Positions 1 through 11,574 of a stretch of 60,000 nucleotides of DNA are shown here, one piece after another. Numbering within the stretch: the first letter of the stretch is position 1; every line of letters starts with the position of its first letter. The DNA is from Cryptomeria japonica (taxonomy: Eukaryota; Streptophyta; Pinopsida; Cupressales; Cupressaceae): contig NC_081406.1 in the NCBI RefSeq assembly GCF_030272615.1, forward strand, positions 236,573,922 to 236,633,921, in the 5' to 3' direction. The translations under genes were made by a program, and so were the position numbers. The notes under the pieces were generated by a model. That model had not been told where the DNA came from, searched no databases, and saw only the letters and a program-made list of their open reading frames with translations.

Positions 1-938
1 GAGATAGGGATATAGGATGAAGCTGCGGACCTGGAATTAGCTATAAAATGTCGATATGGCGCTGTCCTGCAAATTTGAGCAAAAGTTGATGGGACGATGG
101 CGCCCGGCGTGCACACAGTCCTCCGAAAAATCCGCGAAACGAAGGGGGATCTGTTCGTCTCTGCACAAGGATTCCAGATCTTCAATTTCAGCCGCGTACC
201 TGCAACCTACACATAGAAAAGCGAAGACGATTGGGGGGTTAGGGATGAGGGGTTTGCCTTTAGGTCAAACCCCGGTTTTGGAATTAACCAAGAAATGAGA
301 AATGCTGTAAATGTAATGTAAAACAAGTACTAATACCTTGTTGTAAGGATGTTTGTATCCTTATATGCGAAGGTATAGATGTTGTTGTATGTTGTATGTT
401 GTATGTTGTAGTATGTGATCTCCTCTTCAATGGTTGAATCCTTGTCTTGAATGCAACACTTAGCCTTGAATGGAGACTTAGAATAATCAATTGCTTGAAG
501 GAATGATTGAATGCTTGAATGTTTGAATATCGTTTCCACCTTTTTCCATCCTCCCCAAAATGAGAGAGGAAAAGTAGTTTATATACTTGCCAATTAGGGT
601 TAATAGACTGATTTTCCCGACCTTAGGCCGACCAGGAAAGTTTATTTTCCAATTTGCAAACAAAAAGGCCCGAAGTCCCATAGGAGACCGGGCCCAAAAT
701 AGGGCCAGGGACCAGGGCGCTGGGCGCCCTGGTCTTGAAGGACCAGGGCACTGGGCGCTCTGGTCCCACCTCCCGGGACAGTAGGGTGCAAAGGAGGATC
801 AGGCCAGGGTGCAAGAAAATGCAGTTTTTGGTGTTGTGAGCAAGTTTCGGGGTCTCCATTCAGGTTTAGTGTTGCGTCGCCATCGTGAAGACCGAAATGC
901 AGTTGAAATTGCAAGTGTCACAATTTTAGGATGCTACA
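1..938 (-). mobile_element. Partial LTR of a gag-only retrotransposon family (minus strand)
   Basis: This is the reverse complement of the LTRs at 12769-14040 and 19399-20670. Read on the minus strand it begins TGTAG at 938 and runs off the window at base 1, so about 270 bases of the 1272-bp LTR are missing. It carries the same GC-rich palindromic block (about 695-780), a TATA box and the attcaa-type short repeats. The match stops at 938, where the sequence becomes the chromovirus LTR; the uninterrupted equivalent is at 7225/7226. Bases 939-943 (CAATG) would therefore be one copy of the target duplication, with the other outside the window. It could be a solo LTR or one end of a complete element. 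Confidence 0.85.
578..585 (-). promoter_or_regulatory. TATA box of the partial LTR
   Basis: TATATAAA on the minus strand, at the same place as the TATA boxes at 13151 and 19781 in the sister LTRs. It probably drives the element transcript. Confidence 0.55.
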
Positions 939-1879
939 CAATGATGCTTCACTCACTCCTTTGCACCTCCTCCAAAGGGTGCACTCTCCTCTGACCAACC
1001 TTGCTCTCCAAGACCTCTACAATTTGACCTCTCCTTGTCGAGCACTATCCAGTATCGCCTAGGAGTGGGTCTTTGCTTGGCCTCCCTGCATTTCCAAGGG
1101 CCCTTCTTTCATGGGACTAAAGTATAGGGTCTTCACTTCCATTCCCCATGGTTTCATGGTGATTCCATAATAGGGAATGGAGTTATGACTTCATTTGCAC
1201 AAACCAGTCCAAACTGGACAGAGACAATGCAATTTACAAACTATTTACAAACACACTCAACCGACAAACAAAAACCTAATCTAATTACTCAAAATGAAAG
1301 TATTTACACCTTATAAGTCACTCCACATAGTTTTTGATGCAAATCAATCCATTAACTTGCTCGGTAGCTTCATTCAAACTAACTGGTAACCAACAAAACA
1401 GTCATAGTCAATTCAGTTTGCTTGAGCCGTACAATGTCTGGCATCCAACCCATCCAATTAGGGTTTACAATTACTTATACCACCTTTGCCTCAGTCGGTG
1501 TGCAAAAATTAGGGCTCTCCACACTCAATAAGGGTATTTTACCTTTTTTTTGGTGGAAAAGTTGCTTGACAACTTTTAAAAGTTGTCATCCAACTTTTGC
1601 ATCTTTTGAGCAACTTTGCCATTGTTGCTTTTCATGACTCCTAGGCCTATTTTGGACAATCCTAAGGACACCAACATGCCAATAAGGCCTAACACACATC
1701 CAAGGCACACTCAAACTCTCCTGCACCAGAAAAAACAACAAAATCACTAAGGACCTACAACTAGGACCTAGTGAAAAGCAAATGAGCTCATGGCCCTTAT
1801 TACATGTACAATGGCTTCAAAAGAAGTATAACATCAACAAAAAAAAGGAGGGAGAGCTTGGAAGGGTGCCCCTACACCA
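939..1879 (-). repeat. Chromovirus 3' LTR, truncated by an insertion
   Basis: Direct repeat of 7226-8169. The right end on the plus strand is the CA at 1878-1879, directly beside a polypurine tract. The part matching 6581-7225 is absent because the element at 1-938 inserted at this point. No coding capacity; short ORFs here are shared by both LTR copies and are not genes. Confidence 0.85.
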
Positions 1880-1890
1880 TACTCCTCCTA
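1880..1890 (-). other. Polypurine tract of the chromovirus
   Basis: Minus-strand AGGAGGAGTA immediately precedes the LTR start (TGGTG) and follows the end of the polyprotein frame at 1900. This is the expected site for plus-strand priming. Confidence 0.6.
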
Positions 1891-1899
1891 TGCACACAA

Positions 1900-3234
1900 C
1901 TAAGAAATAGAAGAAGAGATGAGAGCCGGGTCTATGTTAAGTGTCTTGAACTTGCTCTCCTCCACCTAAGTAGCTTCAGATACTAGTTGCTCTACCCATT
2001 TCACTAAGTGTTGCATGTAGACCTGGTGTCTAGTAGAATTCTTCACCCTTGACTCCAAGCTCTCCTCTGCCATAGGATTCTTCACTTGAGGTAAGCTATT
2101 CACATCCAAGTCTTGTAGTACCTTGGCTTGGTTCTCAGTCTACCCTGCTATCTCACCCTTGTACATAACCAGATCAGCAACATTAAAGACTGGTGATATA
2201 GCTAAATCTGAAGGCAGGTCAACCTTATAAGCGTTCTCACCAAATTTGGCTAGAATTTTACAAGGTCCTACCCTCTTCATCTGCAGTTTGGTAGGCTTAC
2301 CACTTTGCATCCTAGCTTTGCTCAAATGGACCATCACATAGTCACCCACCTTGAACTGTACTTCTCTCCTTTTCTCATCCATTTTCTCTTTCAACTTTTG
2401 AGTGGATTAAAGGATGGCCTTCTTAACTTGCTCTTGGACTTCCTTGATGGTTTGAGTGAAGTCCTCTGCTTGCCCACTCTTCATCTCTAAGGTACCAAGG
2501 TCTCTCAACTCACATAGTCCCCTTGGATGTCTACCATACACAACCTCAAAGGGACTTCTACCAGTGGTCCTATTCACACTATCATAATATGCATACTCTT
2601 CTTAAGGGATGACTAGGTCCCATGTCTGACCATACTCCTTAGTTAAGCACCTCAACAAATTGCCTAACACCCTCTTGATGACTTCAGTTTGACCATCCGT
2701 TTGTGGATGGTAAGTTGAGCTAAATGACAAGTTAGTTCCTAGTCTCCTCCATAATGTTTGCCAAAAATGACCCATGAAATTGTTGTCCCTATCTAAAACT
2801 ATTCTTAGAGGGAGTCCATGAATCCTAACAATCTCTTTGAAGAAGAGATGTGCAACATAGCTAGCATCATGTGTAGTCTTACATGGAATGAAATGACTCA
2901 TCTTGGAAAATCTATCTACTACCACATAGATGTTGTCCATACCTATTTTAGTCTTGGGAAGTCCTACTACAAAGTCCATGCTTATACATTCCCAAGGTCT
3001 ATTTGGTACCGGTAATGGTTGATAGAGACCAGCATTGCTTGATCCTCCTTTTTCTCTTTGGCATACACCACATTGCTCTACATACCTCTTTACATCTCTT
3101 GGCAACTTTGGCCAATAGTAGTACCTCTGTACTAAGTATAGGGTCTTATTAATCCCAAAGTGTCTGCTCAAATTGCCATTAGGTTTCTCTTGGATGAGGT
3201 TCTCCCTCATGGATCCTCTTGGTACACACAACTA
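1900..3234 (-). pseudogene. pol (integrase-chromodomain): Chromovirus integrase and chromodomain (3' end of gag-pol)
   Basis: This is the integrase part of the polyprotein. The zinc-binding N-terminus is partly kept (RHFGINKT, then CGVCQ), but the expected first histidine reads as proline (EKPNG). The catalytic core has the first Asp in SMDFVVGLP (2974-2976), the second in VLDRD (2791-2793) and the Glu in GQTEV. A GPY/F-like segment (RVGPCKILAKF) follows, then a chromodomain-like tail (HLVKWVEQ and SEAT, about 1950-2010). The frame ends with TAG at 1900-1902, just before the polypurine tract. In-frame stops occur at 2602, 2407, 2140 and 1966, all consistent with C-to-T change at Gln or Trp codons. 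Chromodomains of this class usually target chromatin marks. Not functional as it stands. Confidence 0.88.
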
Positions 3235-4614
3235 ATAACCTTTGAACAAGAGACCATTTTGGAGACTGTAATCTACATACTCACCATGGAAATGGTTCTC
3301 AAACTCCTTGCAAACCATGTAAGCTGATGAGAAGTCTTCATCTCCTTCATAGAGGTCTTTGAAACCTTCTATTCCTATGTTTTGCAACTGTAATTCTTGA
3401 ACTATCAACAGTTTTCTGTTTTAGGCATCTACCACCTTGTTAAGTTGCCCCTTCTTATGCTTGATGGTGAAGGTGAAGGATTGGAGGTATTTCATCCATT
3501 TCAAATGCCTATTGCTAAGCTTCTCTTGAGTTTTAATGTATCTCAATGCCTAGTTGTCTGTGAACACCACAAATTCTATTGGGAGTAGGTAATGCCTCCA
3601 TTTCTTTAGAGACTGTACTAATGCATACAACTCTAGGCCATAGGCTAAGTAATTCTTCTTTGCTTCATTAAGCTTCTCACTGAAAAATGCCACAGGTCTT
3701 CCCTCTTGACTCAAAACACCCCCTACTACAATTCCACTTGCATCACACTCCAAAGTGAATAGCTTATCAAACGTAGGTAGGAGTGGGATGGGTTTTGTGG
3801 CTACTGCTTGCTTCGACATTTGAAATGCTTTGTCAGCCTGCTCAGTCCATTTAAACTTATTTTTAAGGCCTCCTTTAATGGTGTCAAGGACTGGTGCACA
3901 TATGCCACTGAAGTTCCTCACAAACTTCCTATAAAATTGAGCTAATCCATGGAAACTCCTAACTTCAGTCCCTGTTTTAGGTGCAGGCCAATTCAAGATC
4001 GCCTCCACTTTGCTTGGATCCATTTTCAAGGTTCCCTTGGACACCACAAATCCTAAGTAGACCAGCACTTGCTTCAAGAAGTCACACTTCTCTAAGTTGA
4101 TGCATAACTTCTCCTCATGCAACCTCTCTAAGACTAACCTCAAATCCTGAAGGTCCTCCTCTTTGGTTCTGCTATAGATGAGAATGTCATCTAGGTACAC
4201 CACCACAAGTCTGCTTGTGAAATCCTTCAACACTTCATTCATCAACCTCATGAAGGTACTTGGAGCATTGGTGAGTCCAAATGGCATCACAAGCCATTCA
4301 TACAACCCTTTTGTGGTCTTGAAAGTAGTCTTCCACTCATCACCCTCCTTAATTCTTATCTGGTGATAACCACTTTTAAGGTCTAGCTTGGTAAAATACA
4401 TAGCCCATCCTAAACAGTCCATTAGATTCTCTATTCTAGGAATAGGAAACCTATACCTTATGGTGATCCTATTGATTTCCCTTGAGTAAGTGCAAAGTCT
4501 CCACTTGCCTCCCTTCTTTGATGCTAGCACTACCGGGACTGCACATGGGCTGATGCTCTTCTTAATCAGTCCTTGTTCCATTATCTCCTACACTTGCCTT
4601 GCCACCTCCTTTTT
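3235..4614 (-). pseudogene. pol (RT-RNase H): Chromovirus reverse transcriptase and RNase H
   Basis: Ty3/gypsy reverse transcriptase that copies the element RNA. The fingers and palm motifs are clear: [31 protein letters not shown] and the catalytic YLDD (4186-4197). The connection and RNase H region follow with LECDASG and a tail including FTDN. Everything is in the same minus frame as the gag part and the integrase. In-frame stops are seen at 4588-4590, 3550-3552, 3421-3423 and 3232-3234. Several fit CAG-to-TAG change, for example DN*ALRY where family members usually have Gln. The palm residues are intact, so the break is by nonsense mutation only. Confidence 0.9.
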
Positions 4615-6498
4615 CTAATCATGTGTGAGCTTATATGCAGCCTTGTTAGGTAAGGATGCACTGGGAACAAAGTCTATTAGATGGCTTATAGACCTTCTAG
4701 GTGGGAGTGTTGTAAGTGCTCCATCACTCACTATGTCCTTATACTCTTGCAACATTTGCTTCACCTCCTTGGGTACTTCTACCTTCAACTTGTCTTCTTC
4801 CTCCTTTGGCTTCACAAAGATGGCACACTTCACTATCTCCTCCTCATGTAGCAAGTTTAAAAACTCTTTACCGGTAGCCAATAGAACACTAGGTGTTCTT
4901 GAAGTTCCCTCTTCATTCTCTGTCAAAGACTGAATCTTGAAGGTCTTGTTGTCCTTCTTAAAGGAAATGGAGTTCTCCTCTCCATCATAGATCACCTTCC
5001 TATCAAATTGCCAGGGTCCTCCTAGTAATAGATGACAAGCATCCATAGGCAACACATCACAAAGGATCTTATCCTTATGTCCTCCAATAGAAAACTCTAT
5101 CCAAGTCTGTTCATTGACTAGCACACTCTGCTCATGGTTCAACCATGTCACCTTGTAAGGGCTAGTATGGGGTATTCTTGTGAGTTTCAACTTCCTAACT
5201 GCCTCTTCTGATATGATATTGTCAGTTGATCCTGAATCAACTATCACCTTGCACACTTTACCAAGAACTTTGCATCTCACCCTAAACAATGCTTTCCTAT
5301 GCTTAGGTTCATTCTTGACCGGCTGTCTAATCAAGACCCTATTGAACATCAGATTTTCTCCAATCTCAGATTCAATATAATCCACCTTAGGTGTCTTGCT
5401 ACTCGAAGAGTCTTCATGTGCATAAGCAACCCTCTTTCCATTGTTTGATGAGGTAGGCTTGTTAGGGCATCTATATGTCGGGTGTCCCAATTGACCACAA
5501 TTGTAACACTTCATTGTTGCAAAGTAGGAGTTACCTCTGCTGGTACCTCTACCCCTATTTGGACAACCTTGTGCACCTCTTCCTCTAAAATGGCCCCCTC
5601 TGAGATTGGTTTCACTTCCATGCTCAGTTAACTTGGCTTCTCCTTGGTTCCTCTGCTCATTTGCCCTGCTTTGGTAACCACCTCGGTGATTCACTTGATC
5701 CCTACCTCTACCTCTACCCCTGTTATTGGAGTCTCCTTTCCTTTTGTTCCTCTCTTCTACCTTGGCAACAAGTTGATGACATTTTTGAATAGTAGTAGGA
5801 GTCCATAGGCTTATCTCCTCTTTAATGTTCCACTTTAGGTTGCTTAGATACCTAGCCACCTTAATAGATTCATCTTCTTGGACTTTGGACCTAAGACATA
5901 GCTTTTGAAATTCTTCTATGTAGGAGGTCACATCAAGATCCTTCTGCTTCAATCCTTGTCTCTTCTTATGAAGTTGGACTTCACAATCCTCTGGTAAGTA
6001 GTTCTCTTTAATCTTACTCACCATGGCCTTCTAATTTGCAATAGGTAGCTTCCCCATACTAACTCTTTCTTCTTGCAGGTACTTCCACCATGTCAAAGTT
6101 GCTCCCCTTAATCTTGATCTGGCTACTTTAACCTTTTGAGCCTCAGTCACTCCTTCACACTCAAAGTGGTTTTCCATGCCCTCAATCCATTCCATAACAG
6201 TGTCTATGTCCATTCTTCCACTAAAATGTGGCATTCCATCAAAAGTTTTGGTGTTCAAAGCCTTAATAGCCTTTACAAAAGGTTCTTCATTGAACAAGGG
6301 ATCTAGTTCAGGTATTATGTCATCTATGTCAATAGTTTTCTTGCCTTTACCCTTGGTGTCTTCATCCCAAGGTCCTTGTGTCCTCTGATCCATCACTTCC
6401 TACAGTTTATCCCTTATCTCACTCATAGCTTCTTCAAGGAGTCTATTTTTCTCCTTCTTCTCTTCTACCTCTCTTGCCAGGTCTACATTAGTGACCAT
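4615..6498 (-). pseudogene. gag-pro: Chromovirus gag and aspartic protease
   Basis: N-terminal part of the polyprotein. I place the start at the ATG at 6496-6498, because the frame stays open upstream of 6396 apart from a TAG at 6400-6402 and gives a charged helical N-terminus. The gag domain follows (FDGMPHFSG, ATLTWWKYL, SYIEEFQKL), then an RG-rich stretch and one CCHC knuckle (CYNCGQLGHPTYRC, 5467-5508). The protease active site is DSGST, with the Asp at 5236-5238. In-frame stops lie at 6400, 6031 and 4615. The frame continues into RT without a shift, so this family makes one fused polyprotein of about 1,530 codons. Confidence 0.88.
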
Positions 6499-6562
6499 TC
6501 TGCTCTCCCCTACTGATTCACTAGTATATAGAGACATACACAGTCCTCCAAGTCTTTAACCT

Positions 6563-6574
6563 GCTCTGATAACA
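6563..6574 (-). other. Primer binding site of the chromovirus
   Basis: The minus strand reads TGTTATCAGAGC, close to the usual initiator-methionine tRNA site TGGTATCAGAGC, just inside the 5' LTR. It differs at the third base. Confidence 0.65.
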
Positions 6575-6580
6575 ATCGGG

Positions 6581-8169
6581 TGGCATGGTGCATTGGGATA
6601 GACTAGCCTAGTCTATGCTCTTGGATCCTTTTCTTGGATCATCTGGTGTTCTCTACACACCCTAAGGTCTCTAGGACTTCCTTTTCTTGGGGAATCCCCT
6701 GACCTTGCCCAATTCCACCCACCAATGAGTTGTAATCCTACTCCTAAGGTCTCATCTACTCATGAGACTCAAACCCCTTACTATGGCTAATAAGGGCTAG
6801 TCTTGTTCCACACCTTCCAAGGTCTTAGCAAGGTTATATCAGGTCTAATTCATGGTCTTTCCACCCATTCATGTGCCCCCAAGAGGTTTCAAGATTCCAA
6901 CCCCTTACCGATTTCACTATTTTGTGTTTTCGCCTTCAATAGGGCTACAAGGATTAGGACCAATTAGGCCTCCTACCCAGTCCTTTAGGGCTTCCTCTCA
7001 CAAATGATGCACCAACTACCCAAACTCCCAAAATGGACTACCATTCATTTGGCAAGGGCTCAAGGATTTCTCTGGTTTTGGGCCTCCAACTAGCCGTACA
7101 ATGCCTTGGGCGAATTTTGGGGTTTTTAAGGGTTTTGTGAGGGTTTTTAGGGTTTGCCTGGGTCACAGTGGATACTTGGTATTTTAGCCACCTTGTTTGG
7201 ATTGGTGGAGGCTCCTCCTTCACACCAACGATGCTTCACTTACTCCTCTGCACCTCCTCCAAATGGTGCACTCTCCTCTGACCAACCTTTCTCTCCAAGA
7301 CCTCTGCAATTTGACCTCTCCTAGCCGAGCACTGTCCAGTCTCACCTAGGAGTGGGTCTTTGTTTGGCCTCCCTACATTTCCAAGGGCCCTTCTTGCATG
7401 GGACTAAAGTATAGGGTCTTCACTTCCATTCGCCATGGTTTCATGGTGATTCCACAATGGGGAATGGAGTTATGACTTCATTTGCACAAACTAGTCCAAA
7501 TTGGATAGAGACAATGCAATTTACAAGCTATTTACAAACACACTCAACCGACAACTAAAAACCTAATCTAATTACTCACAATGAAATTATTTAAACCTTA
7601 AAAGTCACTCCACATAGTTTTGCATGCAAATCAATCCATTAACTTGCTCGGTAGCTTCATTCAAACTGACTGGTAACCAACAAAACAGTCATAGTCAATT
7701 CAGTTTGCTTGAGTCGTACAATGTCTGACATCCAACCCATCCAATTAGGGTTTGCAATTACTTATACCACCTTTGCCTCCATCGGTGTGCCAAAATTAGG
7801 CCTCTCCACACTCAGTAAGGGTCTTTTACCTTTTTTTGGGTGGAAAATTTGCTTGACAACTTTTAAAAGTTGTCATGCAACTTTTGCGTCTTTTGAGCAA
7901 CTTTGCCATTGTTGCTTTTCATGACTCCTAGGTCTATTTTGGACTATCCTAAGGACATCAACATGCCAATAAGGCCTAACACACATCCAAGGCACACTCA
8001 ACCTCTACTGCACCATAAATCACAACAAAATCACTAAGGACCTAGAACTAGGACCTAGTGAAAAACAAATGAGCTCATGGCCTTTATTACATGTACAATG
8101 GCTTCAAAAGAAGCATAACATCAACAAAACAAAGAAGGAGGGAGAGCTTGGAAGGGTGCCCCTGCACCA
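6581..8169 (-). repeat. Chromovirus 5' LTR
   Basis: About 1.59 kb. The right boundary (8169) is firm: it matches the left copy up to CA, then the flanks differ. The left boundary is placed at TG 6581, a few bases from the primer site, and could be off by several bases. It holds no gene. Confidence 0.75.
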
Positions 8170-8703
8170 TGCAACCAGTCCCAAAGTGACCAAGCAGTCA
8201 CCAGTTAAGAAGAAACCGGAAGCGGCACCTACAAAAGTCTTCAAGAGGAAGCGGAAGACAAAAAGAAATACACCTGACTCAGAAGAAACTGTGTCAGAAG
8301 AACCGCCTAAGAAGAAAACTAGGCAAACAAAGAAAAAGACAAAGAATGAACCAGAATCATCTGCACCGGTAAATATTGACATTTCTTCTTACAAACCTTT
8401 GACACATTGTCAAAGAACTATAAAGAATATTAGGAGAAAAGTGTTGAATGATTTGATTGATTGTTTTGATGATTTCAATGATGATGAAAAGGAAGCAGTT
8501 GAATAGGAAATCATTAGCTATTTATGTGTTAATGACCGGTCACCTTAAGAAATTAGATCTGAGACACTGGATTCTTTGTATAATTCTTTAGACAATAAAT
8601 GGCGCCTTGCCATAGAAAAGCAACAGGAAATGAGGGAGAAAATATTTTCTCAACATTTTCCTGATGTATCAAATTCAGAAATTTTTCAAGTTATGAATAA
8701 ATA
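8170..8703 (+). pseudogene. A0 element second ORF, left fragment
   Basis: Part of the long second ORF of an older copia-like A-family element. It is collinear with 20676-21210 of A1: a Lys-rich, Pro-containing linker with a run of KKK and KRK motifs, then a helical segment around LTHCQRTIKNIRRKVL and DDFNDDEKEAVE. Stops occur at about 8503 and 8547. The left side is cut by the chromovirus (TGCAA at 8170). The right side is cut by A1 at 8703, where AAATA (8699-8703) is repeated at 24273-24277. Reading from 8703 directly to 24278 restores a continuous frame (VMNKY then NGLFF), so both pieces belong to one gene. Function unknown. Confidence 0.8.
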
Positions 8704-9832
8704 TGTTGGCATTTTTTATGTTTATGTTGTGATTGTCATTGATGCACACAGACATGCATTGAGATCCCCTTTATATATATGAGTTAGAGCAAAACGAGTA
8801 TTTGTTCCAACCAGTATGTTGTATTATAGTCTTTAGACTATTGGTTTTTGCAGAATGCGTTTCCCGGTCTGAAGCGGCATGTTGACCTCAAGCGGTATGA
8901 GGGATTAAAGTGGCATAACACATTTCTACTAGTCTTCATTTTTGTCAAACCGGCAACCGACATTTTGTATGAACCGGTAATACTCTATGATGAGTTACCA
9001 ACCGACATTTTGTGATGAGTTACCATCCACCAATTGTTTGATGGTCCCGACACTTTAATGGTGCTTTTTGTGTCGTGTTACCAATTATGTCCAGGTTCAT
9101 TGAACCTAGGAAATTATAATATAATCCTATTGGACCGACATGAAATCAGATTCCTTTATAAGGACATCATGTCTAGGGTTTTAGGTTGTTGGTTCTTGTT
9201 GCGATAGCTGATATTGCGGCTACGGTTTAAGGTCTTGAGGAGTTGGAGAGAAAATGAATGTGTAGAAGACTGAAGTAATGCTAAAGTGCATTAAGATTGA
9301 GCTATCAAGGATCTAATCGAGCAGTCTATGCTATTAGCTAGATCAAACACTTGTTGATTACTCACATCTTTGACAAGTTTGTAGCCATTAACCAAGTAGG
9401 CCCAAAAGCCTTTTGTAAATCCTCTAACAAGGTGGTTCACATCTGTGGATCTAAAATCCTCTAGCATGGTAGTCTTTAATGGGACTTATCTCCTAATAAA
9501 GATTGAGATTCCTAACGGGATCTGTTCTGGTAAATAACATTGTAAGACCTTAATCGGTCTGACCTTAACCAGTTTGGTTCCTATTCTGCAGACAGTTACT
9601 TGTGAGTTCCATCTCACCGTGATTTTTCCCATTTGGGTTTCCATGTCAAAATCTCATGTGTTATGGTGTTTGTGCTTTTGTGGGTGAATGTATTATTTGC
9701 TATTTGGTTTGCATGTGTGCTAACCGATTTGTCTGCTAAACTGTTTTACCAGTTTATTGTCAATCTTGTAAAGTGTTTAAGTGCAAAGATTTTTGGCATA
9801 CTAATTCACCCCCCCCCTCTTAGTATTCATCA
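8704..9832 (+). repeat. A1 5' LTR
   Basis: Starts TGTTGGC and ends TTCATCA, immediately before the primer site. It ends with a C-run motif, TTCACCCCCCC, also seen in the other copia-like LTRs here. Short hydrophobic ORFs around 9633-9860 recur in the other A LTRs only because the LTR is repeated. Confidence 0.88.
9155..9163 (+). promoter_or_regulatory. Possible TATA box in the A1 5' LTR
   Basis: TTTATAAGG, conserved at the same place in the 3' LTR (about 23604) and in the A0 LTR. A second TATA-like run (about 8770-8778) lies nearer the LTR start. Confidence 0.4.
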
Positions 9833-9834
9833 AT

Positions 9835-9846
9835 TGGTATCAGAGC
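9835..9846 (+). other. A1 primer binding site (initiator Met tRNA)
   Basis: Exact TGGTATCAGAGC two bases after the LTR end, the standard primer site of plant copia-type elements. Confidence 0.9.
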
Positions 9847-9870
9847 CTACCTTTCTATAAGTTTAACCAC

Positions 9871-11097
9871 TTGGAAAGAGATTTGGGGGAATACACTTTG
9901 AGGGAACTTATCCACCGGCTCACTCAGTATGAACAAGCCTATGATGATCTTATGGTCAAATACAAGGCATCTCATGAAAAAAGAAGAGAACATGCAGAAA
10001 AGTTGATGGAGCTATCTGAAAATAGTTCTTCAGATGAAGCAGACATGGAAGCCCTAATTGCAGAAGTAAATAAATTGAATGAATCAAACTCCAACCTGAG
10101 AAAGGAATTGGAAGGACTAACTATCCGGATATGTCAAGAGCTTGAGAATTGGAGGAAAGCTAAAGATCTGGTCAAAGAAAGAGATCATGAGATCTCCAAG
10201 CTGAAACAAGAGATCGGTGCCCTAAATGCTCAACTCCATGCAAGCAAAGTGGAAAAGGAAGACATGCAAGGAAAACTGAACACTGCCATCTCTAAGAATG
10301 AAAACCTATTGGAAACAAATGTTGCTATTTCCAAAGAACTCTCTGAGTCAAAGGAAATACTTGCTAAGTTCAACAAGAGAACTGTCAAGCTAGAGCAAAA
10401 GATTGAATCTACCAAACCGGTCAAGAATACCAATGGACTTGGTTATTCTTATCATGAGGAAGGTGAGACCTCTGGTACAAATGCTGGAATATCAAAGAAA
10501 CAACTGGAATCAAAGGATAAAAATAAGCAAAATTTTAAACATGTTTTCTTCAACTGTCTTAAAGAAGGACATACTACAAATGTGTGTAGGAGTAAGGCTT
10601 ACAACAATTTTCCTTATTTCCTAAATGATAAGTCTAGATCCTATAGATTTGATAGTAACTATTATGCATGTAAGAAGTATGGGCATAGAGCATCTGAATG
10701 TTGGTCTGTTATGAATAACACTGGAAGATATCCTCAGAGGACCCAAGGAGTTGGTCCTAAACCTTTTGTGAACAAGAATCACAACCAGTTTAATGCCTTC
10801 AATCATTAGCAAAGAAGCAGTGGCTAGCAAGCGGCAACCGGATGGAGAGCAAACTGTATGGTCTGTCATGGTCATGGTCACACTGCTGCAACATGCAGAA
10901 GGAAGAATGGAAACATGAACAATGGACCTTGGAGAGCACTTGGATTGGTCTGTTATCACTGCAACAAACCAAGTCACATTGCTAGATTCTGTAGATCAAG
11001 AAAGGACATATCTGATGATATACCTGGAAGAAGACATGAACAAAACCAGGAAGAAGAAACCAGTGGTGTTACAAGAGGAACTGGTTTCTGCACCTAG
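9871..11097 (+). pseudogene. A1 Gag-like protein: coiled coil plus four CCHC knuckles
   Basis: A frame of about 409 codons. The first 190 or so residues are Glu/Lys/Leu-rich and look like one long coiled coil. Four zinc-knuckle positions follow: 10549-10590 (first Cys now Phe), 10663-10704 (first Cys now Tyr), 10855-10896 and 10951-10992 (both complete; the second is CYHCNKPSHIARFC). Two TAG stops (10807-10809, 10825-10827) fall between knuckles 2 and 3, and the frame continues past them. The usual ATG is missing; the frame opens at a TTG where the B homologue has ATGGAAAA. No canonical gag domain is visible, so the nucleocapsid role is inferred from the knuckles and the position after the primer site. 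B2 (36435-37472) is the best-preserved relative. Confidence 0.8.
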
Positions 11098-11574
11098 TGT
11101 GGAAATCACAGAATCAACAAACTAAGCTTCAGAAAAGCTTAGGGGAGCAAACGGCGAAATGTTTTGAACCCTTGGTTTACACCGGTAAAAGTCCTTAACC
11201 GGTATGTTATACCTGTCATTTGGTAGAAGACTAGAAATGGTAAAAAGGCAAATTAGGGTTTACGCCCTAATGAAGGAGCATTAATGATGGTAGGTGAGGA
11301 ATATGTTTAAAAGCATTTTTTAGATCATTTCTCACTATTAGTTTTTGAGCAAAGAAAAGTTTTTCAAAGAGTAGAGCGACAAAAAGCCGATTCGAGCTGA
11401 GATTTTGAGAAATTGAGAAACCGTGAAGGAGATTCAAATTTAAACTACAAACGGTCAAGTGGAGAACACAAAGCGGTGATTCAGCAATCGAAGGAGTGTG
11501 AATTGAAGGAGAATCGGCAAGCCCTAAATTCACGTGTTTCAAAAGGTATTTCTTGAGTTCTTAAAATTTCTATC
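11098..11574 (+). other. A1 spacer between gag and the second ORF
   Basis: About 480 bases with no convincing gene. It starts with a repeated aagctt-containing stretch just after gag and ends before the ATG at 11575. It could be a leader or intron for a separate transcript of the second ORF, but I see no decisive splice or promoter signal. Confidence 0.4.

Larger units (their letters stand above)
939..8169 (-). mobile_element. Ty3/gypsy chromovirus, decayed, minus strand
   Basis: A Ty3/gypsy element read from right to left: 5' LTR (6581-8169), primer site, one long gag-protease-RT-RNase H-integrase-chromodomain reading frame, polypurine tract, and 3' LTR (visible 939-1879). Integrase lies after RT and a chromodomain-like tail is present, which defines a chromovirus. 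It sits inside the second ORF of the A0 copia-like element: flanking base 8170 onward resumes that ORF, and the A1 homologue has TGCAA at the same point, so TGCAA (8170-8174) is probably the target duplication. The left end lies outside the window because a gag-only element interrupted the 3' LTR. The coding frame has at least eleven stops and no obvious frameshift. Confidence 0.9.

Noticed and set aside
56-298. ORF of 80 residues with counterparts at 13467-13706 and 20097-20336
   Set aside because: All three lie antisense to the LTR transcript in the same LTR segment; similarity is due to the repeat.
9633-9860. Hydrophobic ORF of about 75 residues repeated at 24073-24273 and 27059-27292
   Set aside because: It lies in the U5 part of the A LTRs and recurs only because the LTR does. 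No start context, and it overlaps the primer site end.
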